In this document: positions 1 to 5,607 of the stretch, one piece after another | Layout: every line of letters starts with the position of its first letter | Numbering within the stretch: position 1 is the first letter of the stretch | NCBI GenBank assembly: GCA_004558865.1 | Contig: SFCY01000138.1 | Span: forward strand, 1 to 5,617 | Reading direction: 5' to 3' | DNA: 5,617 bases | Origin: Bacteroidales bacterium | GTDB taxonomy: Bacteria > Bacteroidota > Bacteroidia > Bacteroidales > Bacteroidaceae | Notes under the pieces: model-generated | Told to the model about the DNA's origin: nothing | The model's database searches: none | Seen by the model: only the letters and a program-made list of their open reading frames with translations | Made by a program: the position numbers and the translations under genes

Positions 1-71
1 ACCATAGCTCCGGTAGGAGCGTAAGCCTGGACATGACCATTTTCCTTCCCCTTTACATATAAACTTACCAT
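1..71 (-). CDS. Possible 5' end of an unidentified gene running off the window
   Basis: Reading leftwards from an ATG at 69-71 the frame stays open to the window edge for 23 codons (MVSLYVKGKENGHVQAY, then APTGAM). The other strand is rich in stops here, and the peptide has ordinary composition, which is mild support for coding. The same frame is also open further upstream, so the start is uncertain. No Shine-Dalgarno or Bacteroidetes promoter stands out. I do not recognise a family. It would be the next gene downstream of the GH25 lysozyme, about 110 nt away. It could equally be untranslated sequence. Confidence 0.3.
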   Translation of the reverse strand, partial: MVSLYVKGKENGHVQAYAPTGAM

Positions 72-84
72 GATTCCACGGAAA

Positions 85-142
85 ATATCCGCTGTGCCGG
101 AAAAAGGCTTGAAAACAAGTTGGCGCGATGAGATATCCGCTG
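85..142. repeat. 10-bp direct repeat ATATCCGCTG, two copies
   Basis: ATATCCGCTG occurs at 85-94 and again at 133-142, 48 bp apart, in the noncoding stretch downstream of the GH25 gene. The second copy forms the left arm of the hairpin at 137-152. No function can be assigned. A protein-binding site pair is possible, but a chance match is not excluded. Confidence 0.35.
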
Positions 143-152
143 GGGGCAGCGG
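137..152 (-). terminator. Short GC-rich hairpin downstream of the GH25 gene, weak terminator candidate
   Basis: CCGCTG (137-142) and CAGCGG (147-152) form a perfect 6-bp stem with a 4-nt loop, 33 nt beyond the stop codon of the GH25 gene in its direction of transcription. It is not followed by a T-run on the minus strand, so it is not a classical intrinsic terminator. It may act as a 3'-end stabiliser or a weak terminator. Confidence 0.3.
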
Positions 153-184
153 AACTCCTGGGCTGCGGGCCTCCCGATGCATCA

Positions 185-982
185 TTACATGGAGATGTCT
201 TCCAACGTGGTGCCGTTGGAGAGTACATCAAGGTCCACAAAGCCCTTGATGCCGTTCATGCGTCCCCGCTCGCTCTTCTGCCAGATGTTGTGCTGCCCCA
301 CTCCCTTGATGTTGGGATAATGGTTATAGTTGGCTATGAAGAGATAATAGTTGTGGAAGCGCTTATAGAGGTAGGTGTTGTAGAAGTGGGAATAGGTGTA
401 GATGACGGGCCGCTTGCCGTAATGGTCTTTCACCAAGTCGCAAAACACCTGCAGGCTGTCGTTGATTTGTTCCGCGCTCCATCCCCCGACACCGCTCTTC
501 TCCACATCCACCATCGGCAAGAGGTCGATTTTCGATTTTGGCACATGCCTCTTGTAGTTCTCAAACTGGCTTCTCACTGGGCTTTTCCACGACAGGAAAT
601 GGTAGGCGCCCACGCGCAGCCCCACCTCGCGCGCGCCACGGAAGTTCTCACGAAACCTGCTGTCGATGTGGCTGCTTCCCTCCGTGGCCTTGATGTAGAC
701 AAACGAGATGACATTCTCCTGCGCCACCGTGGGCCAGTCTATTTCCCCCTGATAGCGCGACACGTCGATACCATGCACCAAATTGTCGTTGTCGAACGTG
801 TCTCCCTCGCCCGTCCACATTCCGAAGAAGTTGCCCACGGCATAGAACACGGTGGCGGGCATGGCGATGAAGGCCAACGTGACAACCACGATGGCGGCCA
901 CAATCACGGGTCCCACCCAACTGGGTCGATGGTGGTGGCTTCGTCTGAAAGGGTGCGGGCGACGGTAGCGGTAGTTCCTCAT
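185..982 (-). CDS. Membrane-anchored GH25 muramidase (lysozyme)
   Basis: A 265-residue glycoside hydrolase family 25 protein, expected to cleave the MurNAc-GlcNAc beta-1,4 bond of peptidoglycan. Residues 1-22 are strongly basic (many Arg and His), followed by a hydrophobic helix at about 23-50. This predicts a single N-terminal membrane anchor with the enzyme outside the cytoplasm. The GH25 domain spans about 69-258. HGIDVSRYQGEIDW (70-83) carries the first conserved Asp (D73). FVYIKATEG (94-102) and GAYHF (125-129) follow. MVDVE (157-161) supplies the D159/E161 pair that matches the catalytic DxE of the family, and VIYTY (193-197) and GFVDLDVLSN (247-256) complete the fold. All expected catalytic residues are present. 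The gene starts 12 nt after the TonB-domain gene and is probably the last of a four-gene operon. In the family such enzymes act in wall turnover or phage lysis. No phage genes are nearby, so a housekeeping wall role is more likely. Confidence 0.93.
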   Translation of the reverse strand: MRNYRYRRPHPFRRSHHHRPSWVGPVIVAAIVVVTLAFIAMPATVFYAVGNFFGMWTGEGDTFDNDNLVHGIDVSRYQGEIDWPTVAQENVISFVYIKATEGSSHIDSRFRENFRGAREVGLRVGAYHFLSWKSPVRSQFENYKRHVPKSKIDLLPMVDVEKSGVGGWSAEQINDSLQVFCDLVKDHYGKRPVIYTYSHFYNTYLYKRFHNYYLFIANYNHYPNIKGVGQHNIWQKSERGRMNGIKGFVDLDVLSNGTTLEDISM

Positions 983-994
983 GCCATTCTCGGG

Positions 995-2116
995 TTAGCG
1001 CAGGTCTATCCGCACGGGGAGGCAGAAGATTTTGCAGGTTTTCTTTCCGTTGGCTTCCATGGGTGTCTGGCGGGGCATCATGCTGATGGTCCTCACCAAC
1101 TCGCGGTCGATGTCCGGTCCAACGCTCTTCACGATTCGCGGCTCGCGTGCGAAGCCAAGGGTGTCGAGCACGAACGACACCATCGCCTTGCCGTAAACGC
1201 CTTCTTCATACGTCGGCAAGCGGAAGTTGTCGCCGATATAGCTGATAAACTTGCGCCAGGCGGTGTCCCTCGGATTGACCATGGCCGAGCTGTCCGTATC
1301 GATTCCGTAGTCGCCCACCCATGCCAAAGTCTTGGAATTGGGCTGTTCTATTTTCAAGGGAGTCTGTTTCTTGCCTGTCAGCTGTTTAGCCTTTTTGGTG
1401 AAGAACCGCTTGCCGAAGTCGAGGGGCAGCATACGGCTGTAGAGCGCGAGCGCCCCGTCGTTCTCCTGTTCGATCATGTAGACCAACAGGCTGCCGCCGG
1501 GTAGCAGGCATCCCTCCGAGAGCTGCAGATAATGGTAGCCCGCATCCTGCGACCACACTTGGAGCAGAAACAGGTCGCCCTTCCACTCTCCGCCCGACGC
1601 TGCCGAGGAGCGCAGGAGGTCCTTGGCCCTGAGCACCTCACGCGTGGCGAGGTCGTAGGTGATGAGCTCGTCGGTCTGGCGCGCCGTCAGCGACGATTTG
1701 GCCATGGGCGATACGTTGGCCGAAAGCCGGAACGAAGCGTATCGGTTGCTCACCCCACCGAGATAGGTGAGCTTCAATTCGGTGTAGCAGAACTTGTCGT
1801 CGTCGGGGATGGAGTCGAACTGCCGTGTCACCTCTTCGCCCTGCCGCTCCATGAAGGTGCGGTAGGCCGTAGGGAAGTCGCTCGTCGGCACGTCGAAGAG
1901 TTTTCCCGCGAGGTAGGTCCGCAGCGGCTCCACGTCCTGGAAGTCTATCTCGTCGGGCCATTCCAAGTCGATGTCCACCACACGGGTCTCCGCTCCACGG
2001 GTCATGAGGTGGTGTTCCTTCACGTAGCGCATGCTCCAACCCGTATTGTAGGTTTGGGCCTCAGCGCAGGCAGCCATGAGCGCTGCCAAGAGAATCAAGC
2101 ATGTCTTTAGTCTCAT
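995..2116 (-). CDS. Exported protein with RsiV/DUF3298-like region and TonB C-terminal domain
   Basis: A 373-residue protein. The start chosen is the ATG at 2114-2116. The frame stays open upstream, but that extension lies antisense-free inside the channel gene in another frame, whereas this start gives a clean export signal (MRLKTCLILLAALMAAC) and overlaps the channel stop by ATGA. Cleavage could be lipoprotein-type before C17 (MAAC, an imperfect lipobox) or signal peptidase I after AEA. The middle part (about 40-250) contains ITYDLATREVLRAKDLL, resembling the DUF3298/RsiV-PdaC pattern. This is a weaker assignment. Residues 288-373 are a typical Bacteroidetes TonB C-terminal domain: FISYIGDNFRLP, the G-x-V-x-F-V-L-D-x-x-G core, SVGPDIDRELVRTISMMP, then a closing LPVRIDL strand. 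There is no TonB N-terminal transmembrane anchor or Pro-rich linker, so it is unlikely to be a canonical energy transducer. It probably acts in the periplasm. Operon position between channel and muramidase suggests an envelope role. Confidence 0.8.
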   Translation of the reverse strand: MRLKTCLILLAALMAACAEAQTYNTGWSMRYVKEHHLMTRGAETRVVDIDLEWPDEIDFQDVEPLRTYLAGKLFDVPTSDFPTAYRTFMERQGEEVTRQFDSIPDDDKFCYTELKLTYLGGVSNRYASFRLSANVSPMAKSSLTARQTDELITYDLATREVLRAKDLLRSSAASGGEWKGDLFLLQVWSQDAGYHYLQLSEGCLLPGGSLLVYMIEQENDGALALYSRMLPLDFGKRFFTKKAKQLTGKKQTPLKIEQPNSKTLAWVGDYGIDTDSSAMVNPRDTAWRKFISYIGDNFRLPTYEEGVYGKAMVSFVLDTLGFAREPRIVKSVGPDIDRELVRTISMMPRQTPMEANGKKTCKIFCLPVRIDLR

Positions 2117-3243
2117 AGCGAATTGATTTGCTGGTTGGGAAACTGCTGGTAGATCCTCAGCCCGTAGTCTCCCGCCTTGGCGTAGGCATATTCCATGATG
2201 TCGGCCAACTGGTGTTCCCAATCCACCCAGTTCTTGTTCTTCAGGAAGAAGTAGAACTCCACGGGCAGCCCGCTCTGGGTGGGTTCCTTCTCGCGCACCA
2301 TGCAGGTCATATCCGGATTGACCATCGGGTTGCGCGCGAGCCACTGCTCCATGTCCAAACGGTATTTGCCGAGATTGGTCTGCTGCTGTTCGCCGTCCAC
2401 AAAGCGGATGCTCCTGAAGTCGAAGAACACCGTGCGGGCCACTCTCCTGCCCGCCCCCTGCAGCATTCCCTTCCAGTTGCGGAAGGAGCCGTTGACGAGG
2501 GTCATGGGCGACACCGTGACGATGGTGTTGTCGAAGTTTTGTATCTTCACCGTAGTGAGCGTGATGGCCAACACGTTGCCGTCGGCTCCCGCAGAGGGCA
2601 CGGTTATCCAGTCGCCCACGGCCACCATCTCGTCGCTGGTGAGCCTGATTCCCGCCACAAGTCCCTCGATGGTGTCCTTGAACACGAGCATGAGGATGGC
2701 GCTCGTGGCTCCCAGTCCGGCGAAGAGCGTCATTGGACTCTTGTTGATGAGGATGGCCACGACCACGATTGTGGCCACAAAGATGCAGACGATTTTCAGC
2801 ACGCCGCAAAACGACTGGATGTACTGCCTCACGTAGGTGGAATGCTCCAAGTCGAGTTCCTTCACATTGGTGAGCAGCACAAGCATCAGCTGGGTCGCCG
2901 CCAGGGTGAAATAGATGGCGGTGAAGCGGGCTATCCAGCTTTGGGTCACGGGGTGGTCGAAAAACATCTTGGGCATCAGCACCCAAACCACGATGGCCGG
3001 TGCCAAGTGGCAGGCCGCACGCACGGCACGCTCATTGAATAGAATGTCGTCCCATGTGGCCTTGGTCCTCTCCGTCAGCTTGCGGGCCAGCGGCACGAGG
3101 ATGCGCAGTGCGATGCGGTCGGCTATCCACGCCAGCACCAGCACCACGGCGATGAGAGAGACGAGGGCCACGGCGTGGACGGCACTCTCCCCCACCCCAA
3201 AGTAGCCCATCAGTTGTTCTACAAGTTGTCTTACCTTTTCCAT
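2113..3243 (-). CDS. MscS-family mechanosensitive channel, YbdG (MscM)-like
   Basis: A 376-residue inner-membrane channel that should open under membrane tension and release solutes during hypo-osmotic shock. The start is the ATG at 3241-3243 (MEKVRQLVEQ). A longer form from 3351 would overlap the preceding gene and adds a non-membrane, low-complexity stretch. Hydrophobic segments lie at about 21-42, 76-92, 103-125 and 147-167, then the pore-lining helix at about 171-200 (LFAGLGATSAILMLVFKD, TIEGLVAGIRL). The beta domain follows, with VGDWITVP (209-216), ITLTTVKIQNFDNTIVTVSP (227-246) and NGSFRNW (251-257). GRRVAR and the long C-terminal part with a KNKNWVDWEHQLADI segment resemble E. coli YbdG (about 415 residues) rather than the short MscS. 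The stop overlaps the next start by ATGA, implying translational coupling. A GGGGAGGA purine stretch lies upstream but is too far from the ATG to be a standard ribosome site. Confidence 0.9.
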   Translation of the reverse strand: MEKVRQLVEQLMGYFGVGESAVHAVALVSLIAVVLVLAWIADRIALRILVPLARKLTERTKATWDDILFNERAVRAACHLAPAIVVWVLMPKMFFDHPVTQSWIARFTAIYFTLAATQLMLVLLTNVKELDLEHSTYVRQYIQSFCGVLKIVCIFVATIVVVAILINKSPMTLFAGLGATSAILMLVFKDTIEGLVAGIRLTSDEMVAVGDWITVPSAGADGNVLAITLTTVKIQNFDNTIVTVSPMTLVNGSFRNWKGMLQGAGRRVARTVFFDFRSIRFVDGEQQQTNLGKYRLDMEQWLARNPMVNPDMTCMVREKEPTQSGLPVEFYFFLKNKNWVDWEHQLADIMEYAYAKAGDYGLRIYQQFPNQQINSL

Positions 3244-3266
3244 GTCTATTGTCGTTGTCCGTTCCT

Positions 3267-3284
3267 CCCCAAAGCCTCGGGGCT
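3267..3284 (-). other. Potential alternative hairpins in the leader of the channel gene
   Basis: Between the DUF4251 stop and the channel start, CCCC (3267-3270) can pair with GGGG (3279-3282), or AGCC (3273-3276) with GGCT (3281-3284). The two pairings exclude each other. The stems are only 4 bp, and there is no T-run, so this is not a terminator. It is recorded because it is the only structure in the 70-nt gap; it may have no function. Confidence 0.2.
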
Positions 3285-3313
3285 GAGAGCGGAATTGCAG
3301 GATGAATAAAGTC

Positions 3314-3778
3314 TTAATTCCTGATTCTTCCCGAGAACGAGATCTTGTCACGCTCGCGCGATAGCACGTCGATGTTCACCTTGCCATTGTCGAAGATGTG
3401 GAAGTAGTACACCAACTTGTCGCCCTCGTGGCTGACACTCACGGTGAGCAGCCGCTCGTCGCCCTTGCGGGTCAGCGAAGAGGCTTCTTCGATGGGGGCG
3501 TCGAAATTGAGTCCCGTTCCCCCGCCGTATGGCACGTTGTAGGCGCGCCCAAAATAGGGGAGCGCGGAATGGAGCGTGTCGGGACTGAGCCGCACCGAAT
3601 ATTCCGAGGTGAGGCTCTTGGCGGGCATCGCCATGGGCATGCAATAGTCCACATCCACGGTGAACCCACGGTTGGCCACCATCTGCTCCATGGCCTGCCG
3701 CTGTTGCGTCGTCAGCCGAGTCGTGCCGCAGCCAACCAAGGCCATGAGCACGATGGTCATCAAAAAGATTTTCTTCAT
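3314..3778 (-). CDS. DUF4251 lipoprotein
   Basis: A 154-residue lipoprotein of the Bacteroidetes DUF4251 family. The signal peptide is MKKIFLMTIVLMALVGC with lipobox LVGC, so C17 would be the lipidated first residue. The following residues GTTRLTTQQR lack the SDDDD-like surface-export signal seen in some Bacteroides lipoproteins, which suggests a periplasm-facing location, though this is inference. The family signature is clear: FTVDVDY (39-45), LTSEYSVRL (56-64) and YFGRAYNVPYGGGTGLNF (75-92), with a C-terminal beta-rich tail ending in ISFSGRIRN. DUF4251 has no established biochemical function; a small beta-sandwich is usual. It is the first gene of the cluster and is separated from the channel gene by 70 nt, so it may share a transcript with it or be a separate unit. 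Confidence 0.88.
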   Translation of the reverse strand: MKKIFLMTIVLMALVGCGTTRLTTQQRQAMEQMVANRGFTVDVDYCMPMAMPAKSLTSEYSVRLSPDTLHSALPYFGRAYNVPYGGGTGLNFDAPIEEASSLTRKGDERLLTVSVSHEGDKLVYYFHIFDNGKVNIDVLSRERDKISFSGRIRN

Positions 3779-3829
3779 CTTGCCACTGAATTTTGTCGCT
3801 AAGTTAGCAAATTACTCTATCACCACCAA

Positions 3830-3872
3830 GAAAACCGCCATGTTTTTATCCCTTTATGGCTGAAAACCGCCA
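3830..3872. repeat. 11-bp direct repeat GAAAACCGCCA, two copies
   Basis: GAAAACCGCCA occurs at 3830-3840 and 3862-3872, with starts 32 bp apart (about three helical turns). It lies 52-94 nt upstream of the DUF4251 start codon, where operon control sites would be expected. It may be a tandem regulator site. No known operator is recognised, and a chance origin is possible. Confidence 0.4.
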
Positions 3873-3956
3873 ACCGATCGCCGTCAGACAGGCCAAACTC
3901 CAACGGCAGCCTTTCTCCCACCCCCGATGTGTGGGTTCAGCCAATCGGCAATTTGG

Positions 3957-4044
3957 GGTTGCTGGCATTTGTTGACCAAGTTGTCGACATTTGCAGACAA
4001 CCATGCTGGCAATTGCCGACAAGTTTGCTGACAATTGCCAAAGA
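3957..4044. repeat. Degenerate tandem array, four units of 21-23 bp
   Basis: Four head-to-tail units are visible on the plus strand at 3957-3979, 3980-4000, 4001-4022 and 4023-4044. Each follows approximately TTTGCTGGCAATTGCCGACA: a TTGCTGG-like start, a central CATTTG or CAATTG, and a GACAA-like end. Units 3 and 4 are closest to each other. The array includes short palindromes, GGCAATTGCC (4008-4017) and TGTCGACA (3982-3989), and a partial, reoriented relative may lie just left of it (CGGCAATTTGG, 3945-3955). There are no unique spacers, so it is not CRISPR. It could be a protein-binding array, a decayed minisatellite or part of an interspersed repeat family. Confidence 0.6.
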
Positions 4045-4121
4045 CCACAGCTCTCCGCAAAGGCCACACCCGACTGTGCGCCGCAATAGGCTCGAAGAGG
4101 CGGCCTTTCGTAACCATCTTA

Positions 4122-4137
4122 TTTAGGCCATCCTAAA
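4122..4137. other. Perfect hairpin TTTAGG-CCAT-CCTAAA next to the terminator
   Basis: TTTAGG (4122-4127) and CCTAAA (4132-4137) pair perfectly around a 4-nt loop. The right arm runs into the first base of the terminator stem and includes the transposase-fragment stop codon (4133-4135). On the minus-strand transcript it follows the T-run of the terminator. It might mark the end of the insertion element or be a second, weak 3' structure. No IS66 terminal inverted repeat is recognised here. Confidence 0.45.
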
Positions 4138-4702
4138 AAATCCCGGGACTGTCCCGGGATTTTGCGTATTTGTACGGCAGCAGCTGTACGAGACCATCCT
4201 CGTCCATGTCGTCCCTCAGCTTGTCGAGTACGTCTGTCAGCCATTCAAGCGGATTCAGGCTTACGCGCTCGCATGAGCCTATGAACGAGTAGAAGATGGC
4301 GTTTTCCTCGGCTCCATGGTCGTTCTGGCTGAAAAGATAGTTCTTCCTGCCCAAGACGGACAGTCTCTGCCCACGCTCCACATCATTGTTGTCCAGATGG
4401 TATCTTACATCCAGTGTGTAGTTCCTCATCCTTGGCCAGAGTTTGTAGGCGTAGTCTATGGCTTTCCCCAACAGGTCGGATGGAGTCGTCTTGTGGGTGT
4501 CCCACATCCATTTCTCCATGCCGTCCATGATCAGTTTGCCCTTGGTCTGCCGCTCCCGCACCACCTGTTCCGGCGTGGCTCCCCTGTGGCGAAGGTTTGC
4601 CTCCATGGTGTAGAGCAGCGACATGTACTCCAACGCCTTTTTGGCCACGCCGGGAGATGCAAGCTCGGCCTCCTCAATACGCGCAGATATACCCCTGCTC
4701 AT
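4133..4702 (-). pseudogene. IS66-family transposase, C-terminal fragment fused to a ptuB remnant
   Basis: The open frame encodes 189 residues, against roughly 500 for complete IS66 TnpC. Residues 10-189 match the C-terminal third of that family: SLLYTMEANLR (28-38), then YHLDNNDVERGQRLSVLGRK (101-120) with the candidate third catalytic acid E109, NYLF, AEENAIFYSFIGSCERVSLN (131-150) and PLEWLTDVL. The zinc-finger-like N-terminus, both earlier catalytic Asp residues and the accessory tnpA/tnpB genes are missing, so transposition activity is not expected. Residues 1-9 (MSRGISARI) are not transposase: they come from the ptuB remnant read in another frame, and the junction falls within codon 10 at 4674/4675. 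The ATG is therefore fortuitous and the ORF is a chimera. The cause is most likely deletion or recombination that joined a decayed IS66 copy to the duplicated ptuB. Confidence 0.85.
4135..4163 (-). terminator. Strong intrinsic terminator at the end of the IS66 fragment
   Basis: Arms 4137-4148 and 4152-4163 form a perfect 12-bp stem with a 3-nt loop; the core is TCCCGGGA on each side. On the minus strand the stem is followed by a run of six T (4140-4135). This is a classical rho-independent terminator for leftward transcription. It overlaps the coding region: the stem encodes the last residues (DSPGIF) and the T-run merges with the TAG stop. The sequence is nearly self-complementary, so rightward transcripts would also form the hairpin, with a shorter T-run (TTTT). 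Confidence 0.85.
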
Positions 4703-4808
4703 CTAACAAGGAGTTCACGAGCTATGGTATCGGCTTAAAGGCTGCGCCAGAAGTAAGACAATATTGTGTCCAAGCTTTTGGCTCAGCGTTCTTGGTAATC
4801 TCTCTCAT
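4675..4808 (-). pseudogene. Remnant of a second ptuB-like gene (codons 1-44)
   Basis: This stretch aligns without gaps to the start of the intact HNH gene at 5474-5607. It has the matching ATG at 4806-4808 and the same reading frame through Y44, where the sequence switches to the transposase fragment and creates a TGA. Codon 29 is TAG instead of GAT (two base changes). Other differences are K3E, T7N, K14T, R17C and V23A, with one silent change at A8. Five of six sense changes therefore alter the protein, as expected of a decaying copy. The CxxC of the nuclease begins at C42 (retained) but C45 and all HNH residues are lost. It cannot encode a nuclease. Confidence 0.9.
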
Positions 4809-4817
4809 ACCATTCTA

Positions 4818-4898
4818 CTCATAAAATGAAAGCATAGCCTCCGCATTGGACAACTCGGTAATTCGGTCTGATTGCTTTCCTAAGAGAGGAAACAGGGC
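4818..4898 (-). pseudogene. Possible C-terminal remnant of the upstream partner gene (ptuA-like)
   Basis: Directly upstream of the ptuB remnant a 27-codon frame ends in TAG (4815-4817), 6 nt before the remnant ATG. It includes ITELSNAEAMLSFYE, a plausible amphipathic C-terminal helix. The frame is interrupted by TAA at 4899-4901, and open codons continue beyond it to about 4919. The intact copy has TAG at the corresponding place (5614-5616), and the single visible base of its preceding codon (A, against G in the remnant) would allow a synonymous GAA/GAG. This supports the view that the duplicated block included the end of the gene before ptuB. I cannot identify the protein from 27 residues. 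PtuA is inferred only from the usual partner of PtuB. Confidence 0.45.
4876..4892. other. Small hairpin TTTCCT-AAGAG-AGGAAA
   Basis: Arms 4876-4881 and 4887-4892 form a perfect 6-bp, AT-rich stem with a 5-nt loop, 29 nt past the nuclease stop codon in transcription direction. There is no T-run, so it is a poor terminator candidate. It lies inside the possible partner-gene remnant and may be coincidental. No other terminator is seen between the nuclease gene and the transposase fragment, so transcripts probably run on to the terminator at 4135-4163. Confidence 0.25.
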
Positions 4899-4920
4899 TT
4901 AAAGGCAGGCTATTCCTACC

Positions 4921-5607
4921 TTACTTGGCATTCAGCATCCTGAGTTTTTTGTTCAGCATGTAAAGTACCATGCTGCAATATGGCTTGTATGCAAAAACTG
5001 CATGCCCGTTGACAATCTCTTTGTGCTTGCTTTCCCAAACATCAATAAGATGGCGTATGTTACCTATGTTCCAGCCTTTCGCTTTTAAGCCGTTGGCGAT
5101 GCCAAGCCAAGTGGCTTTTCTGTTTGTCCGAAGCAGATATTGGTTGAGATTGAGATTCTCGTTTATCTCTCTATCAAGTTGACTGTCTAGAGACTTGATG
5201 AGTCCGCTGGAAGTAAACTGAATAGAGGACATCATTGTGCCATCGAGTGGTGAAATCCTCAAGTCTACATCCCCTTTCCTTTTGTCGCAATGATAATTTT
5301 GGGCGCCATCACGTGCGATATTACCAGGACAACAGATCACCATGTTGGAATAATCAAGGTCGGTATTGATTCCTGTTTCCTTTGACGTGCTTTGTGTGCG
5401 AAGGTGCTCTATCCTGTGATCCTCTGCACCAGAAGTTCCTTCCACAGCGTCTTTGCAGGGAATACGGCGTTCACAATACGCGCAGATATACCCCTGCTCA
5501 TCTAACAAGGAGTTCACGAGATCTGGTATCGGCTTAAAGACTGCGCCAGAAGTAAGACGATATTGTTTCCAAGCTTTTGGCTCGGCGGTCTTGGTAATCT
5601 TTCTCAT
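4921..5607 (-). CDS. ptuB: HNH endonuclease, TIGR02646/PtuB-like (Septu or retron defence effector)
   Basis: A 228-residue protein beginning MRKITKTAEPKAW, the usual opening of this family. Nuclease features in order: YICAYCERR (40-48) with the C42-x-x-C45 pair; EDHRIEHLRTQS (62-73), corresponding to the family HIEH core with H64, E67 and H68; DYSNMVICC (85-93) with the conserved Asn N88; and HCDKRKGD (106-113), giving the second metal-binding and closing motif. This is an intact beta-beta-alpha-metal HNH fold, about the family's normal length. In the family it is the DNA- or RNA-cutting effector of Septu (PtuA ATPase plus PtuB) and of retron-Ec78-type systems, where the ATPase complex restrains it until phage infection. 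The ATG lies 6 nt after a TAG, as expected for a downstream operon partner. The AAAGG before the ATG is spaced by only 1 nt. GC is lower than in the left-hand genes, consistent with transfer. Confidence 0.87.
   Translation of the reverse strand: MRKITKTAEPKAWKQYRLTSGAVFKPIPDLVNSLLDEQGYICAYCERRIPCKDAVEGTSGAEDHRIEHLRTQSTSKETGINTDLDYSNMVICCPGNIARDGAQNYHCDKRKGDVDLRISPLDGTMMSSIQFTSSGLIKSLDSQLDREINENLNLNQYLLRTNRKATWLGIANGLKAKGWNIGNIRHLIDVWESKHKEIVNGHAVFAYKPYCSMVLYMLNKKLRMLNAK

Larger units (their letters stand above)
3779..4132. other. Intergenic region between the transposase fragment and the envelope operon
   Basis: A 354-nt stretch without a convincing gene. Short open frames exist on both strands but have no family features, no plausible start signal, and mostly translate the repeat array at 3957-4044. 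It must hold the promoter of the envelope operon, because the transposase transcript ends in a strong terminator upstream, but I cannot place it with confidence. It also contains the 11-bp direct repeat GAAAACCGCCA (3830-3840 and 3862-3872), the AAAGGCC/GGCCTTT inverted pair (4059-4065, 4102-4108) and a hairpin at 4122-4137. Confidence 0.6.

Noticed and set aside
1..10. ACCATAGCTC at the window start matches the reverse complement of a stretch near 4719-4728
   Set aside because: A 10-bp inverted match is expected many times by chance in a window of this size, and the flanks do not match.
128..1504. Long plus-strand open frame of 458 codons
   Set aside because: It is antisense to the GH25 and TonB-domain genes, which have clear family motifs. 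It is rich in His, Val and Ala as expected of the complement of a GC-rich gene, and shows no domain.
2117..2986. N-terminal extension of the TonB-domain protein by 290 codons
   Set aside because: The extension is the channel gene read in another frame, with shadow composition. The start at 2116 gives a proper signal peptide and an ATGA overlap.
2128..3042. Long plus-strand open frame of 304 codons
   Set aside because: It is antisense to the mechanosensitive channel gene, with His- and Gly-rich composition and no recognisable motif.
3244..3351. Upstream start for the channel gene (36 extra residues)
   Set aside because: It would overlap the DUF4251 gene by 38 nt and adds a charged, family-foreign N-terminus. 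The start at 3243 fits the family better.
3808..3840. Bacteroidetes-type promoter (TAATTTG at 3808-3814 on the minus strand) for the DUF4251 gene
   Set aside because: The -7 element is one base short of TAnnTTTG and no TTTG-like -33 element sits at the usual spacing. It remains the best candidate, but too weak to annotate.
3957..4044. CRISPR array
   Set aside because: Units are adjacent with no unique spacers and are too divergent from one another. No cas genes are present.
3846..4126. Several small ORFs (65-77 codons) on both strands of the intergenic region
   Set aside because: They overlap each other on both strands, translate the tandem repeat, and lack start signals or family features.
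4597..4824. Plus-strand ORF of 75 codons across the ptuB remnant and transposase junction
   Set aside because: It is antisense to the two remnants, and no coding feature supports it.
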